Of a stretch of DNA of 61,672 nucleotides, positions 46,383 through 55,482 are shown piece by piece. The stretch is from Budvicia aquatica DSM 5075 = ATCC 35567 (GTDB lineage: Bacteria; Pseudomonadota; Gammaproteobacteria; Enterobacterales; Enterobacteriaceae). The notes under the pieces were generated by a model that was given only the letters and a program-made list of their open reading frames with translations, was not told the origin of the DNA and did no database searches. The stretch spans positions 1 to 61,672 of the forward strand of contig NZ_KE386583.1 in NCBI RefSeq assembly GCF_000427805.1. Reading direction: 5' to 3'. The position numbers and the translations under genes are program-made. Position 1 is the stretch's first letter, and every line of letters starts with the position of its first letter.

Positions 46383-47579
46383 ATGTCAGTCAGCGCTAAC
46401 TCAGATGCCGTTTCCTATGCTCAGGTTGCCCACTCCCGCACTGCGGCTGAAACCGGAGATCGTATTGAATGGGTTAAAGTTTCATTAGCCTTTTTACCTC
46501 TGGCAACGCCGGTGAGCGATGCTAAGGTCCTTACCGGGCGCCAAAAACCACTTACTGAAGTGGCGATTATATTTGCTGAAATTCATACGCGTGATGGATT
46601 TGAAGGCATTGGTTTTAGCTACTCTAAGCGTGCCGGTGGGCAAGGAATTTATGCTCACGCTAAAGAGATCGCAGATAATTTACTGGGTGAAGACCCAAAT
46701 GATATCGATAAGATTTATACCAAACTTTTGTGGGCCGGAGCCTCTGTTGGCCGTAGTGGTATGGCGGTTCAGGCGATTTCTCCTTTTGATACTGCGCTTT
46801 GGGACCTGAAAGCTAAACGGGCAAAATTGCCGTTAGCTAAACTATTAGGGGCTCACCGTGACTCAGTACAGTGTTACAACACTTCCGGTGGCTTTCTGCA
46901 TACTCCGTTAGATCAAGTGATAAAAAATGTGGCTATTTCGCGGGAAAGCGGAATTGGCGGCATAAAAATTAAAGTAGGTCAGCCTGATACGGCTGAAGAT
47001 TTAAAGCGTTTAACCGCAGTACGCAAAGAGCTGGGCGATGATTTTCCGTTAATGGTTGATGCAAACCAGCAATGGGACCGTGAAACAGCGATTCGTATTG
47101 GCCGAAAAATGGAGGTTTTTGATTTAGTCTGGATTGAAGAACCGCTTGATGCTTATGATGTTGAAGGACATGCGGCTTTAGCGACAGCATTAGATACTCC
47201 GATTGCTACCGGTGAGATGCTGACCAGTTTTCGCGAGCATGAACAGCTGATTCTTGGTAATGCCAGTGATTTTGTTCAACCGGATGCCCCGCGAGTCGGT
47301 GGTATTTCTCCTTTCCTGAAGATTATGGATTTAGCGGCAAAACATGGTCGTAAGCTTGCACCACATTTTGCTATGGAAATTCATCTACATCTTGCCGCCG
47401 CTTATCCTATTGAACCATGGCTTGAGCATTTTGAGTGGTTAAATCCGTTATTCAATGAACAGCTTGAACTGCGCGATGGCCGTATGTGGTTATCCGATCG
47501 TCACGGCCTTGGCTTTACCCTGAGTGAGCAGGCTCGCAAATGGACGGTTAAACAGTGTGAGTTTGGGAAACGTCCTTAA
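46383..47579 (+). CDS. L-talarate/galactarate dehydratase (enolase superfamily)
   Basis: The 398-residue protein is almost collinear with the Salmonella L-talarate/galactarate dehydratase. Catalytic residues of the mandelate-racemase group are seen: KIKVGQ lysines (~195-200), metal ligands in MVDANQQWD (~224-232), WIEEPLD and TGEMLTS, and the catalytic histidine in APHFAMEIHLHL (~325-336). It dehydrates L-talarate or galactarate to 5-keto-4-deoxy-D-glucarate, the same product as GarD. It heads an operon with the next permease. Confidence 0.95.
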   Translation: MSVSANSDAVSYAQVAHSRTAAETGDRIEWVKVSLAFLPLATPVSDAKVLTGRQKPLTEVAIIFAEIHTRDGFEGIGFSYSKRAGGQGIYAHAKEIADNLLGEDPNDIDKIYTKLLWAGASVGRSGMAVQAISPFDTALWDLKAKRAKLPLAKLLGAHRDSVQCYNTSGGFLHTPLDQVIKNVAISRESGIGGIKIKVGQPDTAEDLKRLTAVRKELGDDFPLMVDANQQWDRETAIRIGRKMEVFDLVWIEEPLDAYDVEGHAALATALDTPIATGEMLTSFREHEQLILGNASDFVQPDAPRVGGISPFLKIMDLAAKHGRKLAPHFAMEIHLHLAAAYPIEPWLEHFEWLNPLFNEQLELRDGRMWLSDRHGLGFTLSEQARKWTVKQCEFGKRP

Positions 47580-47705
47580 TTTTTTCTGTCTCTGTAATCA
47601 TTCGGTGGCTGGTGCATAAATTATCTGAACATCAGCCATCAGAATATCTTACTTAATAATAAAAATTATATTGCGAATAATCCTACATAATTTTAGGAGT
47701 TGCAA

Positions 47706-49004
47706 ATGAACGAACAATTAAATAAAAGAACCAATACAAGATATATTATATTATTATTCCTTTTTGCTGCCACTGTATTTAATTATGCCGATCGAGCAAC
47801 GCTTTCTGTTGTTGCTCCATTTATGAGTAAGGAGCTTAATTTTGATCCTGAAATGATGGGATTGGCATTTTCTTCTTTTGGTATTTCTTATGTCATTATG
47901 CAAATACCCGGAGGCTGGCTATTAGATAAGTATGGATCAAGATTAGTTTATGGTTGTGCCTTAATCGGATGGTCCATTGTTACCATGTTTCAGGGAACAA
48001 TATATCTATTTGCTTCCCCACTGATGATGTTAATTATATTAAGACTATTAATGGGGGCTATCGAAGCGCCTGCTTTTCCTGCAAATAGCCGCCTGAGTGT
48101 TCAATGGTTTCCTAACAGTGAACGGGGTTTTGTCACTTCGGTTTATCAGGCTGCCCAATATATATCACTAGGATTAATTACGCCGTTAATGACCTTTATA
48201 CTTCATTTTTGGAGTTGGCATTATGTCTTTTATTACATTGGTATCATTGGGGTTGTATTAGGCGTACTTTGGTTACTCTATATCCGCGATCCGATGCGCC
48301 ATAAGAAAGTGAATCAGGCTGAGATCGACTATATCAGAGAAGGTGGCGGGGTTCCTGAGTTAGGTGTAGAAGAGAAAAAGGAAAAAATTACTTTTGCTCA
48401 AATAAAGAAAGTCTGCGTTAACCGAATGATGATCGGGGTTTATATCGGCCAGTTCTGTGTTACCTCAATAACATGGTTCTTCCTGACCTGGTTTCCGACA
48501 TATTTGTATCAGGCAAAAGGAATGTCGATACTTAAAGTGGGTTTCATTGCCTCAATACCCGCAATTGCAGGTTTTATTGGTGGCCTTATCGGCGGTATTT
48601 TCTCTGACTATTTACTCAAAAAAGGATATAGCCTGACGGTAGCCAGAAAGCTGCCAATTATTTGTGGAATGCTATTATCCTGTACCATTATTATGGCTAA
48701 TTATACCAACTCAGACGTGATTGTCGTTGCTGCGATGAGTATGGCTTTCTTCGCTAAAGGCTTTGGTAATTTAGGCTGGTGTGTTTTGAGTGATACTTCG
48801 CCGAAAGAGATCTTAGGCGTAGCCGGTGGCGTATTTAATATGTGCGGAAATTTAGCGAGCATAATAACACCTTTAGTCATTGGCTTTATATTATCATGGA
48901 CCAATTCATTTGATTTCGCCATTCTTTATGTTGGATCAATGGGATTGATTGGATTGCTGTCATACACATTTATTGTTGGACCATTAAATCGGTTGACGTT
49001 GTAA
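47706..49004 (+). CDS. MFS permease for aldarates (talarate/galactarate type)
   Basis: The 432-residue, 12-helix protein belongs to the anion:cation symporter (GudP/GarP) family: FNYADRATLSVVAPFMSKEL (~22-41), GWLLDKYGSR (~70-79) and APAFPANSRLSVQWFP (~120-135). The ATG at 47706 has an AGGAG site. It is 126 bp after the dehydratase and likely imports L-talarate or galactarate. Its DNA is AT-richer than the garP gene at 53679. The two permeases are clearly related but not copies. Confidence 0.88.
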   Translation: MNEQLNKRTNTRYIILLFLFAATVFNYADRATLSVVAPFMSKELNFDPEMMGLAFSSFGISYVIMQIPGGWLLDKYGSRLVYGCALIGWSIVTMFQGTIYLFASPLMMLIILRLLMGAIEAPAFPANSRLSVQWFPNSERGFVTSVYQAAQYISLGLITPLMTFILHFWSWHYVFYYIGIIGVVLGVLWLLYIRDPMRHKKVNQAEIDYIREGGGVPELGVEEKKEKITFAQIKKVCVNRMMIGVYIGQFCVTSITWFFLTWFPTYLYQAKGMSILKVGFIASIPAIAGFIGGLIGGIFSDYLLKKGYSLTVARKLPIICGMLLSCTIIMANYTNSDVIVVAAMSMAFFAKGFGNLGWCVLSDTSPKEILGVAGGVFNMCGNLASIITPLVIGFILSWTNSFDFAILYVGSMGLIGLLSYTFIVGPLNRLTL

Positions 49005-49362
49005 ACAACTCATAATCTGATTTTACTATTATTATCGCTTGTTAAATTATATTTTAATTAATCCTCTTGGTTGCAGTTCAAACTGTTTGGCCATGATATT
49101 GGCTTGGTCTTTGTCTGCAACCCTTTTTATTCCTGTTGGTTATAATGAAATGTTATTTTTAGCCTGAGATTTTTTATTTTCATTGGCGATGCGTGATATA
49201 CAATATTTTTATGGTTAGATATATATTTTCATCATATAATATTCACTATAGTTATCCTTGTTAAATAAAACTAATCCGGTATTTTATTATTTATTAGTCG
49301 GTCTGATCGAAATGGTAACAACAGGGTTCTATTTCTTTTAGATGTATACTTGGAGAGACATT
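49005..49362. other. Non-coding region between permease and cdaR
   Basis: The region is very AT-rich. The inverted repeat GGTTGCAG/CTGCAACC (49069-49076 with 49115-49122) followed by TTTTT could end the permease transcript, though the loop is long. The cdaR promoter should lie in its right half. Confidence 0.4.
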
Positions 49363-50520
49363 ATGTCTACTTACCAACTCAGTCCGAAACAAGCTCAGGA
49401 AATTGTCGACAGGACGATGTCGATAATTCATAAGAACGTTAACGTCATGGATGCAAGCGGCCGGATTATTGGAAGTGGTGACATTGATCGTATTGGCGAA
49501 CTTCACGAAGGTGCGCTATTAGTTTTATCTCAAAGTCGAGTGGTGGAAATTAACGAAGCCACGGTCAAAAGTTTATACGGTGTACGGTCGGGTATAAATT
49601 TGCCAATGAAGTGTAATGGTGAAGTGGTCGGCGTGATTGGTTTAACCGGTGACCCGGATGACTTGAAACAGTACGCCGAACTTTTATGCATGTCAGCAGA
49701 AATGATGATTGAGCAAGGCCGGTTATTAAACTTAATGGCTCATGACAGCCGCCTTAGAGAAGAGTTAGTTCTTAATCTAATTACTGCAGATAATATAACG
49801 CCTTCGCTTAAAGAGTGGGCTCAGCGACTGGGTATTGACTTAAATCGCCCTCGGGTCGCTATTGTTATTGAGATTGATAGTGGTCAGTTAGGGGTAGAAA
49901 CCGGCATGAAAGAGCTTCAGCTGGTACAAACTCTGCTGGTGAATCCTGAAAAGGAAAACTTGATTGCCATTATGTCATTAACTGAAATAGTGGTATTAAC
50001 CCCGGCTTTCAATGCCAATGGGCATTGGGATCCTGAAGAACACCGAAAGACTTTGGATGCGCTATTATCTCAAATGACTGATATTGGTAAGTTAAAAATC
50101 AGAATATCTTTGGGAAATTATTTTCATGGTAATGCTGGTATTAAACATTCTTATCGTACTGCCCGTGCCGTATTAGACGTTGGTAAGTCTAGGTATCCAA
50201 AGCAACGCAGCTATTTTTATCAGGATTTAATCTTGCCGGTGCTTTTAGATAACCTTAGATATGGTTGGGAATCGGAAGAGCTGAGCCGGCCATTACAAAA
50301 GTTAAAGTCTCATGACGCTAACGGATTACTGATAAAAACGCTGAAAGTTTGGTATTTAAATAGTACTAACAATACGTTGACTGCGAAAAAATTATTTATT
50401 CATCGAAATACGCTGGATTATAGATTAAATAAGATTACTGATATTTGTGGTCTGGACTTATCCAATTTTGATGACAAATTACTGCTTTATATTTCTATTC
50501 AATTAGATTCCAGTCATTAG
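49363..50520 (+). CDS. cdaR: Sugar diacid regulator CdaR
   Basis: The 385-residue protein has E. coli CdaR length. The N-terminal diacid-recognition domain (~5-135) starts STYQLSPKQAQEIVDRTMSI and holds NVMDASGRIIGSGD. A GGDEF-like middle domain and a PucR-type helix-turn-helix at the C-terminus (NNTLTAKKLFIHRNTLDYRL) follow. CdaR activates gar and gud genes in response to aldarates. The ATG at 49363 has a GGAGAG site. Its presence ties the region together. Confidence 0.93.
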   Translation: MSTYQLSPKQAQEIVDRTMSIIHKNVNVMDASGRIIGSGDIDRIGELHEGALLVLSQSRVVEINEATVKSLYGVRSGINLPMKCNGEVVGVIGLTGDPDDLKQYAELLCMSAEMMIEQGRLLNLMAHDSRLREELVLNLITADNITPSLKEWAQRLGIDLNRPRVAIVIEIDSGQLGVETGMKELQLVQTLLVNPEKENLIAIMSLTEIVVLTPAFNANGHWDPEEHRKTLDALLSQMTDIGKLKIRISLGNYFHGNAGIKHSYRTARAVLDVGKSRYPKQRSYFYQDLILPVLLDNLRYGWESEELSRPLQKLKSHDANGLLIKTLKVWYLNSTNNTLTAKKLFIHRNTLDYRLNKITDICGLDLSNFDDKLLLYISIQLDSSH

Positions 50521-50532
50521 TTTGAAACATTT

Positions 50533-50556
50533 AAGCCCTCTTAATGAGGGCTTTTT
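50533..50556 (+). terminator. Rho-independent terminator after cdaR
   Basis: An 8-bp stem (AAGCCCTC at 50533-50540 with GAGGGCTT at 50546-50553) is followed by TTT. The next gene on the minus strand ends at 50609. Confidence 0.8.
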
Positions 50557-50608
50557 AATCAAGTTGGAGAGTTATTGAAATACTACGCATTGCTTTCGTG
50601 CTGCTATT

Positions 50609-51745
50609 TTATAACGATCCTATCTTTATTACTGCGGCTACATTTCTTGCCGTTTTCTGAATGTTATCAAACGCATTTTTAAACGCCTCTTCAAGCGTAC
50701 AGATTTTATAGATTGTGCTGAATACGGCATCGATACCATGCTGATGAATAATTCCAACGTCGGAAGTCAGACTTCCGGCTATGCCGATGACCGGCTTATT
50801 ATACTTTTTAGCAATAGCAGCCACACCCACCGGGACTTTGCCATTAACACTTTGGCTATCCATTCTTCCTTCACCGGTGATGACCAGAGTGCAATCTTGA
50901 ATATGCGGCTCAATTTTTAAGGCTTCAGTAACAATCTCGATCCCTTTTCTCAAATCTGCATGGCAGAAAGCAAACAGGGCTGCTCCCATTCCTCCGGCTG
51001 CGCCGGAACCTGGCTTGTTTTCTACGCTGATGCCCAGATCTTTTTCGATGATTTTTGCATAATGGGCTAGGTTATTATCCAGAATTTCAATGACTTCTGG
51101 CGTAGCACCTTTCTGTGGGCCAAAAATATGTGACGCTCCATTTTTGCCAGTTAGCGGATTAGTGACATCACAGGCAACTTCAATTCGGCAGGATGATAAT
51201 CGTGCATCAAGGCCGCTAATATCGATGGTCGCAATATCATTAAGGCTTCCGCCGCCAAAACCGATTTCTTCACCTGACTGATTCAATAGTTTGACACCAA
51301 GTGCCTGAGCCATGCCGGCTCCGCCATCATTAGTCGCGCTGCCGCCAATACCAATAATAATGTGTTTTACACCATGACTGAGCGCCGAACCGATCAGTTC
51401 ACCGGTGCCGCGAGAGGTGGTTTTTAATGGATCCCGGTCTGATACGCTGACAAGCTCAAGGCCGCTGGCTGCAGCCATTTCTATAAAAGCACACTCTCCG
51501 TCGCCGGAAATTCCCCAGAATGAGTTGATCTTATTACCTAGCGGGCCAGTGACCTCAACGTCTATTTTTGAACCGCCGGTTGCGGCAATCATGGCTTCGA
51601 CAGTTCCTTCGCCACCGTCAGCGACGGGAATTTTTATATATTCCGCCGTAGGAAAGATTTCTTTGAAACCACATTCAATTGCCCGAGCAACGTCGAATGC
51701 GGAGAGGCTCTCTTTATAGGAGTCCGGAGCGATTACTATTTTCAT
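50609..51745 (-). CDS. garK: Glycerate 2-kinase
   Basis: The 378-residue protein is of the GarK/GlxK family (E. coli GarK 381), with MKIVIAPDSYKESLSAFDVA, VADGGEGTVEAMIAATGG and GIGGSATNDGGAGMAQALG. It phosphorylates D-glycerate to 2-phosphoglycerate, the last step of aldarate breakdown. It is the last gene of the garP-garL-garR-garK run. Confidence 0.95.
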   Translation of the reverse strand: MKIVIAPDSYKESLSAFDVARAIECGFKEIFPTAEYIKIPVADGGEGTVEAMIAATGGSKIDVEVTGPLGNKINSFWGISGDGECAFIEMAAASGLELVSVSDRDPLKTTSRGTGELIGSALSHGVKHIIIGIGGSATNDGGAGMAQALGVKLLNQSGEEIGFGGGSLNDIATIDISGLDARLSSCRIEVACDVTNPLTGKNGASHIFGPQKGATPEVIEILDNNLAHYAKIIEKDLGISVENKPGSGAAGGMGAALFAFCHADLRKGIEIVTEALKIEPHIQDCTLVITGEGRMDSQSVNGKVPVGVAAIAKKYNKPVIGIAGSLTSDVGIIHQHGIDAVFSTIYKICTLEEAFKNAFDNIQKTARNVAAVIKIGSL

Positions 51746-51796
51746 AAATTACCCGTGCTGCTATAGACAGATATAGCTTTTAGCCGTGGAATACTT

Positions 51797-51818
51797 GGGC
51801 ACCGACGATCCGGTGCCC
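51797..51818. other. Hairpin between garR and garK
   Basis: An 8-bp stem (GGGCACCG with CGGTGCCC) lies 8 bp after the garR stop. The minus-strand side has no T run, so it probably tunes garK expression or protects mRNA rather than ends transcription. Confidence 0.5.
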
Positions 51819-51825
51819 ATAATTT

Positions 51826-52713
51826 TTACTTTTTAACCACTTCAACTTTGGCTAATTTTTCGTAATAGCAGGCGAGGGCGCTGTGGTCTGCAGTACCTAA
51901 GTCGTCAGCTTTTAATGCCTGCATCATTTCCATCACGGCAGCGGTTAATGGCAGTTGAGCGCCGACACCGTGAGATGTATCCAGCGCATTGGCCAGGTCT
52001 TTAATGTGCAGATCAATACGGAACCCGGGTTTGAAGTTACGCGCTAATACCATCGGTGCTTTAGCTTCCAGTACGGTACTGCCAGCGAGTCCGCCACGGA
52101 TAGCTTGGAAAACCAGTTCAGGATCTACGCCGGCTTTTGTTGCCAGCACCAATGCCTCTGACATGGCTGCAATATTGAGTGCAACAATAACCTGGTTCGC
52201 CAGTTTAGTGACGTTGCCTGCGCCAATATCGCCAGTATGAACAACGGAGCCTGCCATGGTTTTCATCAGGTCATAGCACCGATCAAATATTTTCTTATCA
52301 CCACCAACCATCACGGATAATGTTCCGTCGATAGCTTTTGGTTCACCGCCGCTGACCGGTGCGTCCAGCATATGAATATTTTTTGCCGCCAGTGCCTGAC
52401 TAATTTCGCGGCTGGCTAACGGTGCAATGGAGCTCATATCGATAAAAATAGTACCCGGCTTAGCGCCTTCAATAATCCCGTTTTCACCCAGAGCAACTTC
52501 TTTGACGTGCGGAGAGTTTGGCAGCATGGTGATAACGACATCACACTTCTCAGCCACTTCCTTAGGGGTTGATGCACTGTCAGCGCCTTCACGAGTAAGT
52601 TCTTTAATCACGCTTTCATTTCTGTCCATCACGACCAGTGAATAACCTGCTTTAATCAGGTTTTTACTCATTGGCTTACCCATAATTCCCAGACCAATAA
52701 AGCCGATTTTCAT
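51826..52713 (-). CDS. garR: Tartronate semialdehyde reductase
   Basis: The 295-residue 3-hydroxyisobutyrate-dehydrogenase family enzyme has GLGIMGKPMSKNLIKAGY (~7-24), DAPVSGGEPKAIDGTLSVMVGG (~117-138) and the catalytic lysine in GAGNVTKLANQVIVALNI (~165-182). It reduces tartronate semialdehyde to D-glycerate with NAD(P)H. It is between garL and garK. Confidence 0.95.
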   Translation of the reverse strand: MKIGFIGLGIMGKPMSKNLIKAGYSLVVMDRNESVIKELTREGADSASTPKEVAEKCDVVITMLPNSPHVKEVALGENGIIEGAKPGTIFIDMSSIAPLASREISQALAAKNIHMLDAPVSGGEPKAIDGTLSVMVGGDKKIFDRCYDLMKTMAGSVVHTGDIGAGNVTKLANQVIVALNIAAMSEALVLATKAGVDPELVFQAIRGGLAGSTVLEAKAPMVLARNFKPGFRIDLHIKDLANALDTSHGVGAQLPLTAAVMEMMQALKADDLGTADHSALACYYEKLAKVEVVKK

Positions 52714-52752
52714 AATATTTACCCCTATATGTCTTTAATTAACAATTTGTTT

Positions 52753-52820
52753 TATACCCGCCATACTTCAAGCTACATCTTTGTTAGCTGCGCTCGCTCA
52801 CTCGAATTACTTTGGGTATA
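52753..52820. repeat. Short ERIC element between garL and garR
   Basis: TATACCCGCCATACTTCAAG and CTCGAATTACTTTGGGTATA are the two ends of a 68-bp deleted ERIC. It is inside the gar operon and would form a hairpin in its mRNA. A second short hairpin (TCGTTATT/AATAACGA, 52823-52845) lies beside it. Confidence 0.75.
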
Positions 52821-52859
52821 GATCGTTATTCAAAATAAATAACGACCTATAATGGATGG

Positions 52860-53633
52860 CTATTTCTTTTTGAACGTGTCACAAAGTTTCTGAGTTGCGC
52901 CTCTGAATAAGCCTAAGTCGCTGCCTACGGCAACAAAGGTCGCGCCCCACTCAAGGTACCTTCTGGCATCAGCTTCTACCGGTGCTAGAATTCCGGACGG
53001 TTTGCCGTGAGCCTTTGCCCGAGCAAAAATATGCTGAATGACTTTTTGTACTTCTGGATGATTTGGTTCACCGATGTATCCCAGCGCGGCAGATAAATCG
53101 CCCGGGCCAACAAAAATACCGTCGACACCGTCGGTGCTGGCAATAGCGTCGATATTATCAACGCCAAGCTGGCTTTCGATTTGTACCAGAACCGTAATGT
53201 TCTGGTTAATCTGGCCAAAATAATCAGCGACGGTGCCATAGTGATTACTGCGGTGAGAAATCGATACACCACGGATTCCGGCCGGAGGGTAGCGGGTCGA
53301 GGCGACGGCTAATTCAGCTTCTTCTTTACTTTCAACGAAAGGGATAAGGAAGTTATAGAATCCAATATCCAACAGGCGTTTGATAATGATCGGTTCATTT
53401 TGTGGCGGTCTGACAACCGGTGCACTGCCGCTACCTTTAAGCGCCATCAACTGTGGGATAAAGGTCGAAATATCATTAGGGGCGTGTTCCCCGTCAAGTA
53501 CCAACCAGTCAAATCCAGCCAGACCAAGTACTTCTGTCGAAATCGGGTTAGCCAACGCTGACCAGCATCCAAATAACTGCTGACCGGCTACGATTTTCTG
53601 TTTAAAGCTATTCGGAAATATTGCATTGCTCAT
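52860..53633 (-). CDS. garL: 5-keto-4-deoxy-D-glucarate aldolase
   Basis: The 257-residue HpcH/HpaI-type aldolase (E. coli 256) has [39 protein letters not shown] and [20 protein letters not shown]. It splits 5-keto-4-deoxy-D-glucarate to pyruvate and tartronate semialdehyde using a divalent metal. It is 45 bp after the permease. Confidence 0.96.
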   Translation of the reverse strand: MSNAIFPNSFKQKIVAGQQLFGCWSALANPISTEVLGLAGFDWLVLDGEHAPNDISTFIPQLMALKGSGSAPVVRPPQNEPIIIKRLLDIGFYNFLIPFVESKEEAELAVASTRYPPAGIRGVSISHRSNHYGTVADYFGQINQNITVLVQIESQLGVDNIDAIASTDGVDGIFVGPGDLSAALGYIGEPNHPEVQKVIQHIFARAKAHGKPSGILAPVEADARRYLEWGATFVAVGSDLGLFRGATQKLCDTFKKK

Positions 53634-53678
53634 GTTGTACCTCTGAAAATATATGTCTGTGTACAGGCTACTGTTTAA

Positions 53679-55013
53679 TTAAGACTTAAGTTCTAAACGT
53701 TTGATATCACCTACCACGAACAGGTAGCAAACCATAGCCATAAGCGCGGAACAACCGACGAAGATCAAGGCTGCGTTAAATGAGTGGAGCTCTTTGACCA
53801 GATAACCGATAACCAGAGGAGTCACGATGGAGGCGACGTTGCCGAATACGTTAAATACGCCACCGCACAGGCCAATGATCTCTTTTGGTGCCGTATCAGA
53901 AATAACCGGCCAGCCCAGAGCCCCGAAACCTTTACCGAAGAATGCCAGTGCCATTAAGGTTACAACCAGTGCGGTGCTATCAACGTAGTTACAAAGAATG
54001 ATGGTGGATGCTAATAACATGCCTAAGATGATTGGTATTTTACGGGCCACGGTCAGTGAATAGCCGCGTTTGATCAGCGCATCGGAGAATACACCGCCTA
54101 ATACGCCGCCAAAGAATCCGCACAGCGCCGGAATTGAAGCAACAAACCCAACTTTTAAAATTGACATTCCCTTATCCTGAACCAGATAGATAGGGAACCA
54201 GGTCAAGAAGAACCAAGTAATAGTATTAATAAAATACTGGCCAAAGAACACGCCAAGCATCATTCGGCTGGAAAGTAACTGTTTAATGTAATGAAGCTTA
54301 GGGCCGCTTTTTTTATCGCCCTCTTTTTTGTGGTCCATATCAACCACAGCACCGCCCTGAGAGATGTAATCAAGTTCGGCTTTGTTCATGCTTGGATGGT
54401 CAGTCGGGTTATGGATGAATTTTACCCAAAGGAAGGTTAAGACGAAGCCCAATCCGCCCATTACGGTAAATACATGTTGCCATCCCCAGGCAAAGGTCAA
54501 CCAGCCTAATAGCGGTGAAAATAGCGCCAGTGAGAAGTATTGAGCAGAGTTAAAAATAGCGGAAGCCGTGCCTCGTTCTTTGGTCGGGAACCAAGCGGCA
54601 ACAATTCTGGCGTTGGCGGGAAATGAAGGTGCTTCTGAAAAGCCCAACATAAATCGCATGATAAACATCGAGATTGCCGCGTAAGCAATCGGGAACATAT
54701 CAACGAAGCCTTGGGTAAAGGTAAACAGTGACCAGAAAAACAGGCTGTATGTATAAACTCGTTTTGAACCGAATTTATCGAGTAACCAGCCGCCGGGAAT
54801 TTGCATTAACAGATAAGCCCAGCCAAACGCTGAGAATATGTATCCCATAGCAACGGCATCTAGCTGTAGTTCTTTGGCTACTTCAGTTCCGGCAATAGAG
54901 AGTGTTGCCCGGTCAGCATAGTTTATTGCCGTAACAATAAATATTATCAATAGTATTATATAACGTACGTGTGTTCTCTTTTCGGGAACGCTAACGGTAG
55001 TATCCAGACTCAT
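53679..55013 (-). CDS. garP: Galactarate/glucarate MFS permease
   Basis: The 444-residue protein has 12 helices and the family pattern AINYADRATLSIAGTEVAKE (~26-45), GGWLLDKFGSKRVY and SEAPSFPANARIVAAWFP (~125-142). It imports galactarate or glucarate with protons. It heads the garPLRK operon, with a GAGGA ribosome site and a divergent promoter region with garD. Confidence 0.93.
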   Translation of the reverse strand: MSLDTTVSVPEKRTHVRYIILLIIFIVTAINYADRATLSIAGTEVAKELQLDAVAMGYIFSAFGWAYLLMQIPGGWLLDKFGSKRVYTYSLFFWSLFTFTQGFVDMFPIAYAAISMFIMRFMLGFSEAPSFPANARIVAAWFPTKERGTASAIFNSAQYFSLALFSPLLGWLTFAWGWQHVFTVMGGLGFVLTFLWVKFIHNPTDHPSMNKAELDYISQGGAVVDMDHKKEGDKKSGPKLHYIKQLLSSRMMLGVFFGQYFINTITWFFLTWFPIYLVQDKGMSILKVGFVASIPALCGFFGGVLGGVFSDALIKRGYSLTVARKIPIILGMLLASTIILCNYVDSTALVVTLMALAFFGKGFGALGWPVISDTAPKEIIGLCGGVFNVFGNVASIVTPLVIGYLVKELHSFNAALIFVGCSALMAMVCYLFVVGDIKRLELKS

Positions 55014-55218
55014 TTTGTTATCCTCAATAAATTTATACTTATATTTTTAATCTGTTACTGAATAATCTAATAAAACTAAACAAACGTACGCCTAATTAAT
55101 TTATAATAATTGAATTAAATAAGGTGTGAGGTGATGTTTAAATAAACTCACGGATATAGGTTGTTACGTGTTTATATTATGTTTGGTCTAGTATAAGCCC
55201 AATCAGACTAAATGAAAT

Positions 55219-55233
55219 TGTGCATATGCATAG
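55219..55233. promoter_or_regulatory. Possible CdaR site 1
   Basis: TGTGCATATGCATAG aligns with the complement of 55260-55274 (TGTGCACATGCAATA), giving the shared core TGTGCAYATGCA. The assignment to CdaR is inference from the region content. Confidence 0.4.
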
Positions 55234-55259
55234 CAATGAAAATATAATTTAGTTGTTTT

Positions 55260-55274
55260 TATTGCATGTGCACA
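55260..55274. promoter_or_regulatory. Possible CdaR site 2
   Basis: Inverted copy of site 1, centred about 41 bp (four helix turns) from it. Both are in the garP-garD divergent region. Confidence 0.4.
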
Positions 55275-55337
55275 GTCAGGTGCGTGATAAATCACAAATG
55301 CTATTTATTTCCTTAATTCTCAAAATATCATCTTACA

Positions 55338-55359
55338 TTAAGTGATCAACGTCACATTT
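55338..55359. promoter_or_regulatory. CRP-like site in the garP-garD region
   Basis: AGTGA-TCAACG-TCACA matches TGTGA-N6-TCACA at 9 of 10 core positions, and the flanking TTT also fits. It lies about 125 bp before the garD start. Confidence 0.65.
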
Positions 55360-55482
55360 ATGGCGATTTTTAACTGACAGAATCAGGAAAACGCTGAATT
55401 AAGCTTAAATTTCTTCCGAATAAATAGAATATTTTTACCTATATATTAGGTTTTGATTTAATGAACTGGAGATTGTGTAACA

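Noticed and set aside
55283..55294. GTGATAAATCAC as a second CRP site upstream of garD
   Set aside because: The half-sites are only 4 bp apart instead of 6, so it does not fit CRP binding.
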